From the NCBI GenBank assembly GCA_024509875.1, contig JAMPIV010004258.1:62001-126000 (forward strand): a stretch of DNA of 64,000 bases. The letters are read 5' to 3'. The position numbers were made by a program, and so were the translations under genes. The notes beneath the pieces were generated by a model. It worked only from the letters and a program-made list of their open reading frames with translations. It ran no database searches and was not told where the DNA came from. Source of the stretch: Oreohelix idahoensis. Its lineage: Eukaryota > Mollusca > Gastropoda > Stylommatophora > Oreohelicidae. This document shows positions 20,332 through 32,712 of the stretch, in pieces (position 1 is the first letter of the stretch; every line of letters begins with the position of its first letter).

Positions 20332-21310
20332 CTATGTCGTAAAACGTGTGTGTAAACCCACTTCTTTGTTAATACATATGCACAAACGTCGGCAATAAAA
20401 ATGTACCAAAACGCCGAGAACCAATCAAAAGGGTTCCTTACGCACTGGCAGATTCCTTGCATCTACCTATATAAATGGGCGCGTTTTATTCAAAATCACA
20501 CACAAACACGAAGGCCATGACAGACTGGGGAAGAGAAAGCTGTCAAGACTGATTTATGCTTACCTGCATGAACGGGCAGACTTGCTTCACTAAAGCCGAG
20601 TCAATCTGGCTTGTATTAATCTTAAAGGGTAGGTAAACTTACTATAAACTTGTAGGAGAATATGCCTACATCATATATAATGATTATCCTGTATATAATT
20701 AATGTGTATCATGTATAATGATTATATTTTAAGGAATCAGGTATAATGATTGTATTTCCTGATATGATTGCTGAAGACAAAAACCAACCTGAAATATAAC
20801 CTATCAGTTCTTTTTAGGACTCATATAACTCCAACCTGAAATATAACCTACCAGTCCTTGTTAGGACTCATATAACTCCAACCTGAAATATAACCTATCA
20901 GTCCTTATTAGGACTCGTATAACTCCAACCTGAATATAACCTATGACTATATCCTATATAATGATTGTATTTTATAGTACCTTGCATAATGATTGTGTAT
21001 GACTGTTGAAGAAGGAAACCAGCAGAAAATAGCCTACACCTGTATATATTTAATATAACTTTAGGATTTTAGTTTTACTATGAATGTACTCGTATCAGGT
21101 ATACTGATTATATTTTAGGGAATTGGGTATAACGATTGTATTTCCTGGTATGATGGCTGAAGAAGAAAACCAACCTGAATTTAACCTACAAAAATATTGT
21201 TAGGGTATATTTTACCAGCCAGTATAGCACTTAACAGAGATGGCCTAGTATATTATAGGGGGAAGGAAACGGTTGTATCATACCTAGGTGTACAAATTAT
21301 TGGATGTATT

Positions 21311-21636
21311 CATGTATTGTTATCAGAAAGAATGTTGTGCAAGTAGACACCTGTCATGTCTCGCTATTGCTAAATCATACTGAGCCATGTTGTCATTCAT
21401 CCTACATGCAGACACCTGAGACAAGCTCATCTCATATACACTAGAAATAGGCGGGCTTGATGACAGAAATTAGCTCCTATTTTTCCTTGTTACAGGTTTT
21501 ATTCGTGTCATCCAACCTGAGGTCGAATGTTCGCATCAATCCAGCTGCCTGGAACTTTGCAGGAGCATAGTGGTTGTATCGGAGCTACATCCTTAGTCCC
21601 CCTCAGTCTTGGGTGGGCTAAAGGAACGATCATCAG
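21311..21636. other. Segment present only in the 3' LTR of element 2
   Basis: Both LTRs read TTGGATGTATTC before this point and CAGCGGGTGTTGTGTGC after it. The 5' LTR joins them directly, so this is either an insertion here or a deletion at 14840 in the other LTR. No target duplication or ORF is evident; deletion from the left LTR is at least as likely. Confidence 0.6.
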
Positions 21637-21858
21637 CGGGTGTTGTGTGCAACAAATTAACAAGGACAGAACTGTTTTAAAAGATGAGTACACATTAGTA
21701 CCATTTCCGTCGGCAAGTGTGAGCAATTAACTGTCAATGAAGAAAAAGTGATTTAGCGCAGTGAGAGACAAAATTAACAGCAAAGCTGATAAATTTTATA
21801 TAATTAATTAACAGCACAGCTGATATCTATAATTTTGTTCCTATAATTGGAAGACTTG

Positions 21859-22300
<442 letters not shown>

Positions 22301-22316
22301 TTATATATATATATAT

Positions 22317-22697
<381 letters not shown>

Positions 22698-23053
22698 AAA
22701 TCATATGTAAACTTACAATTCCATCTTCCAACATCCACCCTTCAGCACAAGAGTAGATAGTGTATATACTTAATAAATAAGGAAATTGTATTTGAACGAC
22801 TTGTCAAGTTTATAATTGTTAAGTGAAATCTGTTTCCTTGTTTTAATATCACAGTTAGTTACACAGTGGGGTGGCATTTTATGACTGTCTCCACTCTACT
22901 AATTTTCGAGATCAGATCATTCACAGCCGTAACTAATTTGTGATACCAGTAGTTCTCTTATACACTGTGACTTCACCATTTTCCTGCAGAAATTCTATTT
23001 CTGTATTGTCAGTACTATACTGATCCTAGAGCCAATAAAAACCTCACGCTACA

Positions 23054-23790
23054 GGTATCAAAATCTGTTTTGATGACCTCTGCTGGAATTAAATCTGGAC
23101 CAGCTGCTTTTCCATCTTTCAGAAGCTTTATGGCTTTCTTTATTTCTTCTCTACTTGGTCGTTCACAGCTGATTTGTAGCTCCTCTTCTGCTGGCTGGAT
23201 GTCTGGGGGATTAGTTGGAGCTGGTCTATTGAGAAGTTCCTCAAAATTTTCTGTCCATCTCTTCATTTCTTCTTGTATATTACTAAGCAATTTTCCATTC
23301 TTATCTTTTATGAGGCCATTTGCTTGCTTATATTTCCCTGTTAGCTTCTTTGTGTTGTTGATCAGGTCCCTCATATTTCCTTTGGCTTCAGCTTCCTCTG
23401 CTTCCCCTGCCATCCCTTCAATATACTTCCTGTTGTCTCTTTTGATGTTTCTTCTTACTTCTTTGTTTGCTTCTATGTACACTTCATGAGCCTTGGCTTT
23501 GGAGCTTCTGGTTTTGCTTCTGTTTAAATCTGCTTTCTTGTTTTTTCTGTCTTCTAGCTTGCTAATGTTGTCTGTTGTTATCCATGCTTTGTGCTGATGT
23601 TCTCTTTTTCTCAGTACTTCTTCACATGTCTCGTTCCATATATATTTTACTTGTTGCCAGTGGTCTTCCGTATCTGCTTCATCTTCCAGCTGTTAGAGTA
23701 CTTGGTATTTGTTGGATACTGTGATTGAAAATTTTTCTCTTATTTCCTGATTTCTTGGAAATCCCACATTATACTGTTTGTCTATAGCTA
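23054..23790 (-). pseudogene. LINE-A part 2: linker and start of RT
   Basis: The minus-strand frame at 23015-23482 (genuine from 23054) reads EANKEVRRNIKRDNRKYIEG, later KLLSNIQEEMKRWTENFEEL and the RT entry motif LLKDGKAAGPDLIPAEVIK. The upstream part (23483-23790) continues with basic linker sequence in broken frames. It connects to part 3 at 13665 and to part 1 near 24810. The RT blocks are well preserved, which suggests a moderate age. Confidence 0.88.
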
Positions 23791-24809
23791 TATACTGTTG
23801 TAAATTTCTTGAGTTTTAATTTTGTTTTAGCCAACAGAAGATGGTGGTTGTCATGATGCACATGACGTATGTTTCAAGGTGTGTGTGAGTAACGGAGTGA
23901 ATGGTTGTTACGGTTGAATTCCACTAGCATTGTGACATGCCAGTGTTTCACGGTCATGTGTTATTTCTAAAGTAACATACTTGTATTGTTGTTCAGAGGT
24001 GTCATATGTTGGTGAGATTCACGTGAGCTCGTGGAGAGCATGTTGGATAGTGAACTGTCCGCATGACCGAGAGGAGTTTGTAATGTTAAGGTAGTGGTGT
24101 GACTGACCGTTGAAGAAGACGGGTCGGATGTGATATTATCTGAAGTGATTATTGTTAGACTGTAGAGTCTGGAAGTGATATGGCCGTTATGGAAGATGGG
24201 TCAGATGTGATATATTATATGAAGTGATTATTGTTGGACTGTTGAGTCTAGAAGTGATGTTATAGGACCTAGATGTGAATTGCTTACGCGAGGAGAGGAT
24301 GCAGCGTTTGTGTTGACTTTAGAGTCATTAAGGCCTAGATGTGAATTGTATACGCGAGGAGAGGATGACGCATCTGTATTGACTTTAGGAGTCATATGTA
24401 GTCAGAGGTTATTAGTGGTTGATCTGACTAGGAGATTCCTGGTGCGAGGTGCGTGCCGCACTAGAGGAGGCCAAGATATTAAAAGTAAGGTGACAGTGTG
24501 CGCAAGAATGCCAGCAGTCATGTTACGATGAGCAGTGTAACATGAGATGTGTCTGAAGCTATTGTTAGGTGCCACCAGCTTGTTATTCACATGTTAGCCA
24601 TACATGATGTTACCGATGTCCAGGATTCTGTATTGGTGAAATATATATGTACATAGGACTGTACAACAGACTTCTGTTGAGTTTATGAACGAGTGTCGCT
24701 AGTGAGGCTGTGTTGGTAGTGATCACCCAAGAATTATCATACCCCAATTTGAGGACAACAAGCCACATTTAAATAACCTGGGACATATGTTACATTTTGG
24801 TTTGTGACA
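23791..24809. other. Unidentified ~1-kb insertion in LINE-A
   Basis: LINE-A sequence stops at about 23790 and resumes at about 24810. The intervening 1 kb shows no protein similarity I can recognise. It contains two partial internal tandem duplications: an ~95-bp block around GTCGGATGTGATAT at 24120-24260 and an ~80-bp block around GACCTAGATGTGAATTG at 24265-24390. It is richer in G on the plus strand. A solo LTR is plausible, but I cannot confirm TG/CA ends with a matching target duplication. The small plus ORF 24280-24531 follows the duplication and has no support as a gene. Confidence 0.45.
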
Positions 24810-25825
24810 GTGGTCTGATACCACATCAGCTCCTCTTCATACTTTTACATCATGCAATGATGACCTAAACTTCTTACTTATGCATGTGTGATCAATCTGA
24901 TTCTCAGTTCTGTGGTCTGGTGATATCCACGTTGCTTTATGTATTCTTTTATGTGGAAATATGCTTCCTCCTATAGCTAGTTGATTTGAAGCGCAGAAGT
25001 TAGCTAATAGTTCCCCATTCTTGTTCATCATACCTAATCCATGATTTCTTCAAAGCCGGTGTTGCCTGTTCCTATTTTCGCGTTTATGACCCCATCAAAA
25101 TTGTGATGTCCTTTCTCTTCTTTTTGTCCAAGACATTTTGTAGTCTGGTGTAAAAGTCTTCTTTCTCAGATTCTTCTTTATCATTTGTTGGTGCATAACA
25201 CCGGATGATGTTTATATTTACTTTCTCTTTGGCTGATTTAAACCTTGCTGTTATAATTCGGGGTCCCATTGCTTCCCATTCTATAAGTGCCTTCTGTGCT
25301 TCCCTAGACAGCATTAGAGCCATTCCTTCACTGTGGTGGGCTCTTTCCTCCTCGTGTCCTGAGGACAACACCATTTCTCCTGTGATCAATCTCCTCCTCT
25401 CTATGCCCTTCCACCGTGTCTCGCAGAGACCCAGGATATTAATCCTGTAATTTGTTATTTCTGCTGCTACCTTTGCAGTTTTCCCTTGTTCACATACAGT
25501 GCGAACATTCCAGGTGCCAATCTTGGAGATTTTCCTAGACGAAAAAAGGTTAGTCGGCAACCCAGACTCCTTTCGGCTTTCTCTGGGTTTCTCATGCGCC
25601 TCCTTTCCAGAGGACCTTCTTCTGTCTTGGGTGGCTGAGTTGATTTATATTCTGTATTTGACTTGTTCATGTTTGTTGAAGTTTTTTGGTAAAAGTTTTT
25701 TAACGGGATGGGGTAACCAGCCCCATTCCCAATCCTCCTTAGTCACTTTTTATGGCATGCATGGTAGGGTACAGTGTTACTATTCTTTGCTCCCCTTTCG
25801 GGCCCCTGTAACACACGAGTGATTC
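24810..25825 (-). pseudogene. LINE-A part 1: 5' end and APE-type endonuclease
   Basis: The minus strand encodes an apurinic-like endonuclease that would nick target DNA for target-primed reverse transcription. The frame at 25084-25560 has SKIGTWNVRTVCEQGK, NILGLCETRWKG, ALMLSREAQKALIEW and the IIRCYAPTND block. The frame at 24837-25031 continues with GELLANFCASNQLAIGGSIF, HKATWISPDHRTENQIDH and a final VVSDH block near 24815. The gap between frames marks a frameshift near 25060. 25561-25825 is the 5' part, with GGGGTTACCCC-like GC-rich sequence. This is the most 5' LINE-A sequence in the window, so this copy was near full length (about 3.5 kb without insertions). Confidence 0.87.
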
Positions 25826-26262
25826 TAGACTTTGTTCAACTATTATTCTCAATGTGGCTATCTGGTCTGTACAGGATCTGTTTTGTCCATGCATGTATGT
25901 ATGTTTTTATTTATGTATGCATGCACGTATGTATGTGTGTGTGTGTTACATTGTTGAATGCAATATTATTATTTAGTTCTTACTATTGAAGTTAAGAATG
26001 TATAAATTTGTAATCACGTTAGAAATGTGTTATTACAGAGCAGAAATGTAAAAAAGGCAATAATGCCTATTTCTGTGGCCTGATGAAATAAAGATTTTGT
26101 TCATTCATTCGTTCCTATCCATCTCCATCATCTTCTCATCTCTTGTTCCACTGCCGCTTGTCTGGTTATTGTCATCAGTTCCATATTAGTGATGTTGTCA
26201 CATTACTCAATTTTTTATATTCTATGACATGCGTCCATTTATGAAAGTCTGTAGATTTTTAA
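25826..26262 (-). pseudogene. Two LINE-A scraps around a LINE 3' UTR
   Basis: 25826-25885 repeats the LINE-A RT segment also present at 13366-13420. 26108-26262 repeats the C-terminal segment seen at 43190-43330. Between them are a (TATG)n stretch (25890-25950) and a plus-strand tail with GATGAAATAAAGATTTTG and (ATTC)n at 26080-26107. The latter looks like the 3' end of another LINE. The pieces are not collinear, so rearrangement has occurred. Confidence 0.6.
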
Positions 26263-26376
26263 CAGTATGACTATGAATAATATCTCACTGTCAAATCTTC
26301 CTGAGTTTGAAATAAGTTGCTCAGTAATACTGTTCAATTGGCTCACTATAATTTTTTGTTTTTTGTTTGTTTTTAG

Positions 26377-26490
26377 AAGGCGATGATGTTTCTTCGTGAT
26401 CTGTTGATGCCCTGGGTATTAAATGCAACACCTGATCCAGTTCTTGGGGAACTTCCTATTAACAAGCACAGTACTACAAGGCATGAATGA
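26377..26490 (+). CDS. Candidate 3'-terminal coding exon
   Basis: A long T-rich tract ending TTTGTTTTTAG immediately precedes an open frame of 37 codons: KAMMFLRDLLMPWVLNATPD, then PVLGELPINKHSTTRHE and a stop at 26488-26490. The composition is protein-like and unlike the neighbouring repeats, and the acceptor site is good. I do not recognise the protein. No upstream exon is visible in the adjacent LINE-rich sequence. The open stretch is short enough to be chance. Confidence 0.3.
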   Translation, partial: KAMMFLRDLLMPWVLNATPDPVLGELPINKHSTTRHE

Positions 26491-26913
26491 ACCAGCAAAC
26501 TTCCTTTGTCTACTCTGTGTATTGGTACATTCATGGCTTCTAACATGCTACTACTGCTGGTGAAGGGCTGATATGTGAGATTTGTAATAATATTGGTATT
26601 TGGTTTTCAGTGCTCAGGATTGTCTTTCAAAGTAACGATTAGAATTTGTGATATTTCAAGCCAATAGTAGCTTTTTGTTTTATTAGAATTTTAAATTTCT
26701 ATGAATGCTTAGTAAGGCAAGCACCTTATTGGAGGTGCCATGTATATTAATGGAGCTGATACAGCCAGAGTAATAAGTTGTATATGCTTGTGAGTGATTA
26801 TTACATTTTCCCACTTAGTGTTAGAAGTTAAAAAGTGACTTCTGAAGCAGCTGAAACTAGCATAGAGCACTCAGTGACTAAACCAGGGACATCTTCGTAG
26901 CTGTCTGTTTCAG

Positions 26914-27161
26914 TGCTGACACCAACAGGCCAGCACAACATGTGCCAATACACGCACAGCACACCCAAAAAATGTTCAAGTTTTTGTAGGGTCCTGTGGT
27001 CCAAAATTGCAGCTGTTTTTATCTACATTTGGGTCCTCATTCAAGCAGTGCTCCTCATTGCTGGCCTCACTGTGCTGCATTTTTCAACATTCTCAGTCAT
27101 GGTTGTTTATCTTATTAATGGATTCATCAGACGGAGAAGGGAGCTGCTTCCTCAGAATTGA
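26914..27161 (+). CDS. Candidate membrane-protein terminal exon
   Basis: A pyrimidine-rich tract with CTGTCTGTTTCAG precedes about 82 open codons, ending at 27161. The predicted peptide has a Cys-containing polar start (KKCSSFCRVLWSK), a long hydrophobic stretch (AAVFIYIWVLIQAVLLIAGL and on to VVYLINGF) and a basic end (IRRRRELLPQN). That pattern suggests one or two membrane helices followed by a cytosolic positive patch. It cannot be spliced in frame directly to 26377-26490. No family is recognised, and chance hydrophobic ORFs are common in T-rich DNA. Confidence 0.28.
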
Positions 27162-27319
27162 GGAGAGCTACTGTCTCAAAACATCTTGAAGAAAAAATGA
27201 TGTGTTGATGGAAAGGTAAAAGAAATTTCTTATATTATAAGCTGGAAGAAAAAAAGTGATGATGATAAATAATCACTAGAGCATGCGTTTCCAGCCTTTT
27301 TTTGGGTCCCCATACTCCC

Positions 27320-28300
27320 TCGTGTACAAAAAATTGCCACAGAAACCACCACTGTAGGAGTATGTGAATGCAGGCTTTCTACGAGGGGACCAGCTACAGC
27401 TGTGGCTGCATCAAAGTAAAATGGCTGTTAGTAAACTTCCACAAATTGATACGTTCTTATTCCTTTCTTTACTGACAGATGTTCGTAAGTATCAATCATC
27501 GATACTATACTATTGTAAACCTTGAAATTTGATAGAAGCCACAGTCAAGGTTGAGTGTTATCCTTGAGGTTGTACACTATTTTACTTGATGACATGGTGG
27601 AATGTTTTGAACGAATGTCCTTAAACATATATTCCATATTCAAAATACCAATTAGGAATGGCACCGGACAAGAAGCACCCATAAATTTTGTCGGGTAATC
27701 TGTTCTTGTTATGGTCATTCTCGACCCATTACACTGTTCTTTTACGATACACGTAATAATCTATATCATGTGCCTTTCTTGCACTTATATTTCTGTGTGC
27801 ATTAATTTCTTCTCGTTTTGGTCATTATCGACCTATTAAACTGTTCCATCACTTCGTAATATTCTGCATATATTCATATAGGTGCTAGTGACCTTGAAAA
27901 CATCTAGAATTTCTTGAGAAATCATCTCTCTTTATATTCATAGGCATTTCGGTAAAATTAACCGAACGAGTAATACCCTTACTTTTGAGTCAAAATCCAG
28001 ACTCATGAAATACACATAGAAGTAGACTATGCTACACTTTGATAAGTGGACTTGGTCACATTTTCTGACATGTCTGTAAGCTCTGAGGCGTGGACACAAT
28101 CTCTTACGTCATCCCTAGATACCCCCCTTAGTCATAGCTACCAATTCTAAGTTTATGTATTTTGGTGAGGGACATCATGGTGCACAGCAATCCCTCTAAA
28201 TATAACTTTATCAGGATTGCCCTGCCCCATGATGTGCTCTCAACAGAGGGGACCAACTATAGCTGTGGCTGCATCAAAGGAAAATGGCTGATAGTAAACT
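27320..28300 (+). repeat. Two partial DR repeats in otherwise empty sequence
   Basis: 27340-27425 and 28235-28295 contain the DR blocks GGGGACCAGCTACAGCTGTG / GGGGACCAACTATAGCTGTG, each followed by GCTGCATCAAAG. They are related pieces of the DR family and share that variant end. 27430-28230 holds no recognisable gene. Confidence 0.6.
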
Positions 28301-28399
28301 TTCTCATTCGTCCCCACCGTCCTTATTCAGTATGAAAGGAAATAAGTCCAGAGATTAATACATTTTTTGTAATGAGAACTTTTTTCAGAACATTAACAG

Positions 28400-28670
28400 T
28401 GTTAGTGCACTAGTTTCCCAGCTCGGCGTTCATAGCTCAATCCCCAGTTGAGGTGGGATTTTTTAGATCGCAATTGGCTTTGGGGTTGACCCAGCATCAT
28501 GGATTGGGTACCAGAGCAACTCTGGGAAGGTTAAAGGTGGCCGGCGTGATGCTGACTGTATCACTCCTAGTGTGCAGATGGTCAAGAAAATATGGGCCTA
28601 ACTCCATATTCCCAGAATGCCTCAATGGGTATGTAAACTGGATCCTTTACTTCTACCTTTAACTTGTTTT
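28400..28670 (+). mobile_element. SINE-like element, second family
   Basis: Begins near a CAGCTCGGCGTTCATAGCTC tRNA-like head with a degenerate B-box. The body contains GGGTACCAGAGCAACTCTGG, CGTGATGCTGACTGTATCAC and GTCAAGAAAATATGGGCC, and ends in a CTTTACTTCTACCTTTAA stretch. That organisation and the short inverted GAGCAACTC-type blocks fit a tRNA-derived SINE. The ORF at 28453-28662 across it is an artefact. Confidence 0.6.
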
Positions 28671-29087
28671 AGAATCCTAAAGTTTTAAAATGTTTATAAG
28701 AACACAGTAACTTAAAAAACTTGAGATTTTTTTTGTTCTGTTTTTTGTCAACCAGTAGTTTTATTGTTGGTAGAGATTTTGAAAGTGATTTTCTCATATA
28801 ATGTTCAGCTTCCAGTTTGTTTCTTGCATTGTATTTGATTTAGAAAAGGATTGAGAATCCTTTTTCATAGAGATAATGTTTCCGTAGGATATTATTTACC
28901 AAATATTCCCCATACCCCCTTGGCTAGCTTCTTATACCCCTTTGGGGGTACACATATCTTAAGTTGGGAACCTTTGCACTAGAGAGAAATTGCAAAGCTG
29001 GAGAAATTGATTGGTGTTTATTTAAAAATAAAAGAAGATATTTTTACCTTTTTTCTTTGAAGTGTCATTCATTCAGTTTCCATTTCA

Positions 29088-30339
29088 TTCCTTATGGAGC
29101 ATGGCCCCATCACTACAGTTGGTCCCATCACTACAGTTAGTCCCATCACTACAGTTAGTCCCGTCACTACAGTTAGTCCCATCACTACAGTTGGTCCCAT
29201 CACTACAGTTAGCCCCATCACTACAGTTGGTCCCATCACTACAGTTGGTCCCATCACTACAGTTAGCCCCATCACTACAGTTAGCCCCATCACTACAGTT
29301 AGCCCCATCACTACAGTTGGTCCCATCACTACAGTTAGTCCCATCACTACAGTTGGTCCCATCACTACAGTTGGTCCCATCACTACAGTTGGTCCCATCA
29401 CTACAGTTGGTCCCATCACTACAGTTGGTCCCATCACTACAGTTGGTCCCATCACTACAGTTGGTCCCATCACTACAGTTGGCCCCATCACTACAGTTGG
29501 TCCCAACACTACAGTTGGCCCCATCACTACAGTTGGCCCCATCACTACAGTTGGCCCCATCACTACAGTTGGCCCCATCATTACAGTTGGTCCCATCACT
29601 ACAGTTGGTCCCATCACTACAGTTGGCCCCATCACTACAGTTGGTCCCATCACTACAGTTGGTCCCATCACTACAGTTGGTCCCATCACTACAGTTGGCC
29701 CCATCACTACAGTTGGCCCCATCACTACAGTTGGCCCCATCACTACAGTTGGTCCCATCACTACAGTTGGTCCCATCACTACAGTTGGCCCCATCACTAC
29801 AGTTGGCCCAATCACTACAGTTGGTCCCATCACTACAGTTGGCCCCATCACTACAGTTGGCCCCATCACTACAGTTGGTCCCATCACTACAGTTGGCCCC
29901 ATCACTACAGTTGGCCCCATCACTACAGTTGGCCCCATCACTACAGTTGGTCCCATCACTACAGTTGGTCCCATCACTACAGTTGGCCCCATCACTACAG
30001 TTGGTCCCATCACTACAGTTGACCCCATCACTACAGTTGGCCCCATCACTACAGTTGGTCCCATCACTGCAGTCGGTCCCATCACTACAGTCGGCCCCAT
30101 CACTACAGTCGGCCCCATCACTGCAGTCGGTCCCATCACTACAGTCGGCCCCATCACTACAGTCGGCCCCATCACTACAGTCGGCCCCATCACTACAGTT
30201 GGCCCCATCACTACAGTTGGTCCCAGCACTACAGTTGGTCCCATCACTACAGTTTGTCCCATCACTACAGTTGGCCCCATCACTACAGTTGGCCCCATCA
30301 CTACAGTTGGTCCCATCACTACAGTTGGCCCCATCACTA
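29088..30339. repeat. Minisatellite, 18-bp unit, about 69 copies
   Basis: Tandem CACTACAGTTGGTCCCAT, with alternating GGTCCC / GGCCCC / AGTCCC variants and a late subblock of AGTCGG units at about 30065-30190. Because 18 is a multiple of three, three long overlapping ORFs (429-446 codons, on both strands) appear; they are simple consequences of the array. The first bases (TTCCTTATGGAGCATGG) are the reverse end of a DR repeat, whose next block resembles the repeat unit. Confidence 0.97.
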
Positions 30340-30374
30340 CGGGGGGGGGGGGGGGGGGGGGGGTTGGGGGGGGG
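30340..30374. repeat. Poly-G tract
   Basis: A run of G interrupted only by a TT at 30364-30365 ends the minisatellite on the plus strand. It has strong quadruplex-forming potential and is a likely sequencing trouble spot. Confidence 0.95.
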
Positions 30375-30377
30375 TGG

Positions 30378-30600
30378 TCCTGAAGAGACAAAGAAAGAAT
30401 AGACCTACTACTCCCTCATGCATGCCTTACAAGGCAACTAATGTGAGGTTACGTATGAGGCTGGCAACCTCATCATGTAAAACAAAATGCTAGACCACAG
30501 CTGCAAGAATATGTGGATCCTTTGTGCAGTCTTCTTGTAAAGGGGCCAGCAGCAGTGGTGGCTTCATGCTATAAGAAAGAGAAGAAGAAAGGGAACGAAA
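30378..30600 (+). repeat. DR repeat, plus orientation
   Basis: Contains CATGCCTTACAAGGCAACTA, GCTGGCAACCTCATCATG and GGGGCCAGCAGCAGTGGTGG. It is near complete and lies directly after the minisatellite, in the opposite orientation to the DR end that starts the array. Confidence 0.78.
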
Positions 30601-31341
30601 ATGAATGAATGAATTATAGGGAACATTTTCTTGCTGTCTTTAGGGGAACATCCTCTTTATGTCACACTGTATTATATGCATTACAGTATTCAGCCTTGTT
30701 TACTTACCCAGCCTTCTCCAGTTGGCCTCATTCGGTTAGTTGACGATGTATAATAATTCATACCTGTCAACCTGTATGACTTTTTCGTACAATGTACAGA
30801 TTTTTGATACTTTTAGCAGTGTACGGCCATACAGACTCGTTGTACGGATTTTTCTCCCCCCCCCCCCCCAATTTTTTTTTTTTTTTTTTTAATTCTAAAA
30901 ATATTTTCCAACCCAAGTTTTTTTAAAATTTTAAATCAGAAAATATTTTCTAGCCCAGGTTTGTTTTTTAACCAATTTTTTTTATTTTTAATTCCGGAAA
31001 TCTCGGCGTTCGTTTTTAAACTGAGGTCTCTCCCAGCAACCAACCAAATCCTTTTATACCCAACAATTCGGCAAACACTTTGAATTTGGCCTCATACGCT
31101 TTCGGTTTTCAGCGTGACATGACGTATTTTTAAAGTCACCTGTTATCAACGACGACGCTTGCTTGCCACCACACTTCGACTACATTTTGTTTAAAAAAGC
31201 TAAGTACTTATAACTTGGTTAAATATTGCTGTTGTTTTGCTTTGTTGTACTTTAATCGCTGCCTTAATCTTTCCAGTTAGGCCTATATCTTGCCCTTCAA
31301 TATATTTCCGATAAATTGTCATAATATTCTGTGTAGGCCCT

Positions 31342-32712
31342 TGATAAGGGTGGTTTTAGGCTGACTACTGGCCACTAAGATGACAAGCCACAATCTGGCC
31401 ACTATGAACGTTTACAGGTATAAGTCCAAGTCGTTGTTAATTTGTAGCCAAGTAAGTACCACCCCTATAGACACCAGGAATATATATATAGGCTGTGGTG
31501 ATGGTGTCTTGTCTGGTTTGAAGTAGGTTGCTGTGTGTGTAGGTGTGACGTAGATTCACAGTTCCACAATACAGGAGTTATGACATGTATAAGTCATAGA
31601 AATGTTATAACTGCTGGTGACGTTTCCATCATTTATTTCGGACGCCTCAATGACAGATAATGATACATCCATTTCACAAAAAGTCATGGACATGACAGTT
31701 CATAGTATTCAGCATTAATACAGTTTCTTCATGGATCTGCATACATTATCTAAGTTGATATAGGTAATCCTAGCTGACGATAGCCTCAGCTTCATATCAT
31801 AAATATTCATAAATATCAGTACTCCTCTCTGATGCTGGCAGATCAGATGTACAAAAATAAGTCTATTACTGTCCGCATGAGAATGGTATTTCAGGAGTAC
31901 AGGTCAAGCTGACCTTTATAGCATCCCTAAGTCTAACCCTCGACATAGGTGCAATCGCTGGCATAGCAAAGATCCTAGAACATAGAAATTGTTCTCTGGG
32001 CCTAGAGCGACCAGTATATATATATAGATCTCAGGTATGAAGATACCTGGGGTGTAATTCCTAGTAGAAGAACCTCTCCTTTCTGTAACACACAAGCGAG
32101 CAGAGAACGACAAAATGTCAAACATCTAGGTAGATCACAGAGTTCAATAAAGGAGGGTATTACCTTTCTTCAGAATCAACACCACAAAACATACGCCTCC
32201 AGGCGTTTTCGAATCATATAGGGAAAGCCTCGTTAGTTAACTAACTCACAGGAGGACTACAGAATTCCCTATCAAAAATCACAGACACAGCATGGCGTCC
32301 TCTCTGCTCAGTACATCTCCTCGACTCTCTGGGCGGAAGACTATTCTAACTCTCTTAAAGTTCAGACATGCGCAGAACGCATACGCCTGAGTAACACTCA
32401 AAACGAGACGACGAAGGAAACATTCCAACAAAGCTATGTTCAAAAATCACGCCTCATATGGACAGGGAATAAAACATCAACTCTGGTTTCAATCATTCCA
32501 AGAAACAGTTGACCGATGCTACCATATAAGGAGAATGGCCTGACATCGATCGAAAAAATGGACCGGCGAGTCAGGACACAAGAGAAGGTAACCACCATTG
32601 AAAATGTAATCACAGTCAAACAAGGATTATCTACCTTTGATCAAAAAAATTTAAAGTGTACAATTCATACAGATTAATTACACACAGTCTTAGAAAAATT
32701 CTGTGCGTAACA
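31342..32712 (-). repeat. 3' LTR of element 3
   Basis: 1,371 bp. Plus-strand reading starts TGATAAGGGTGG and ends TGTGCGTAACA. It is very similar to 39701-41225 over its length. The G-rich tract on the minus strand just inside (32716-32728, CCGCACCCCCCGG on the plus strand) is a candidate polypurine tract. Confidence 0.88.

Noticed and set aside
29062..30402. Three overlapping ORFs of 429-446 codons on both strands
   Set aside because: They are direct translations of an 18-bp tandem repeat whose length is a multiple of three; being open in several frames on both strands rules out a gene argument.
31916..32125. Short minus ORF, also at 40382-40639, as a conserved gene
   Set aside because: It occurs twice only because it lies within the two LTRs of element 3; it differs at its end between copies.
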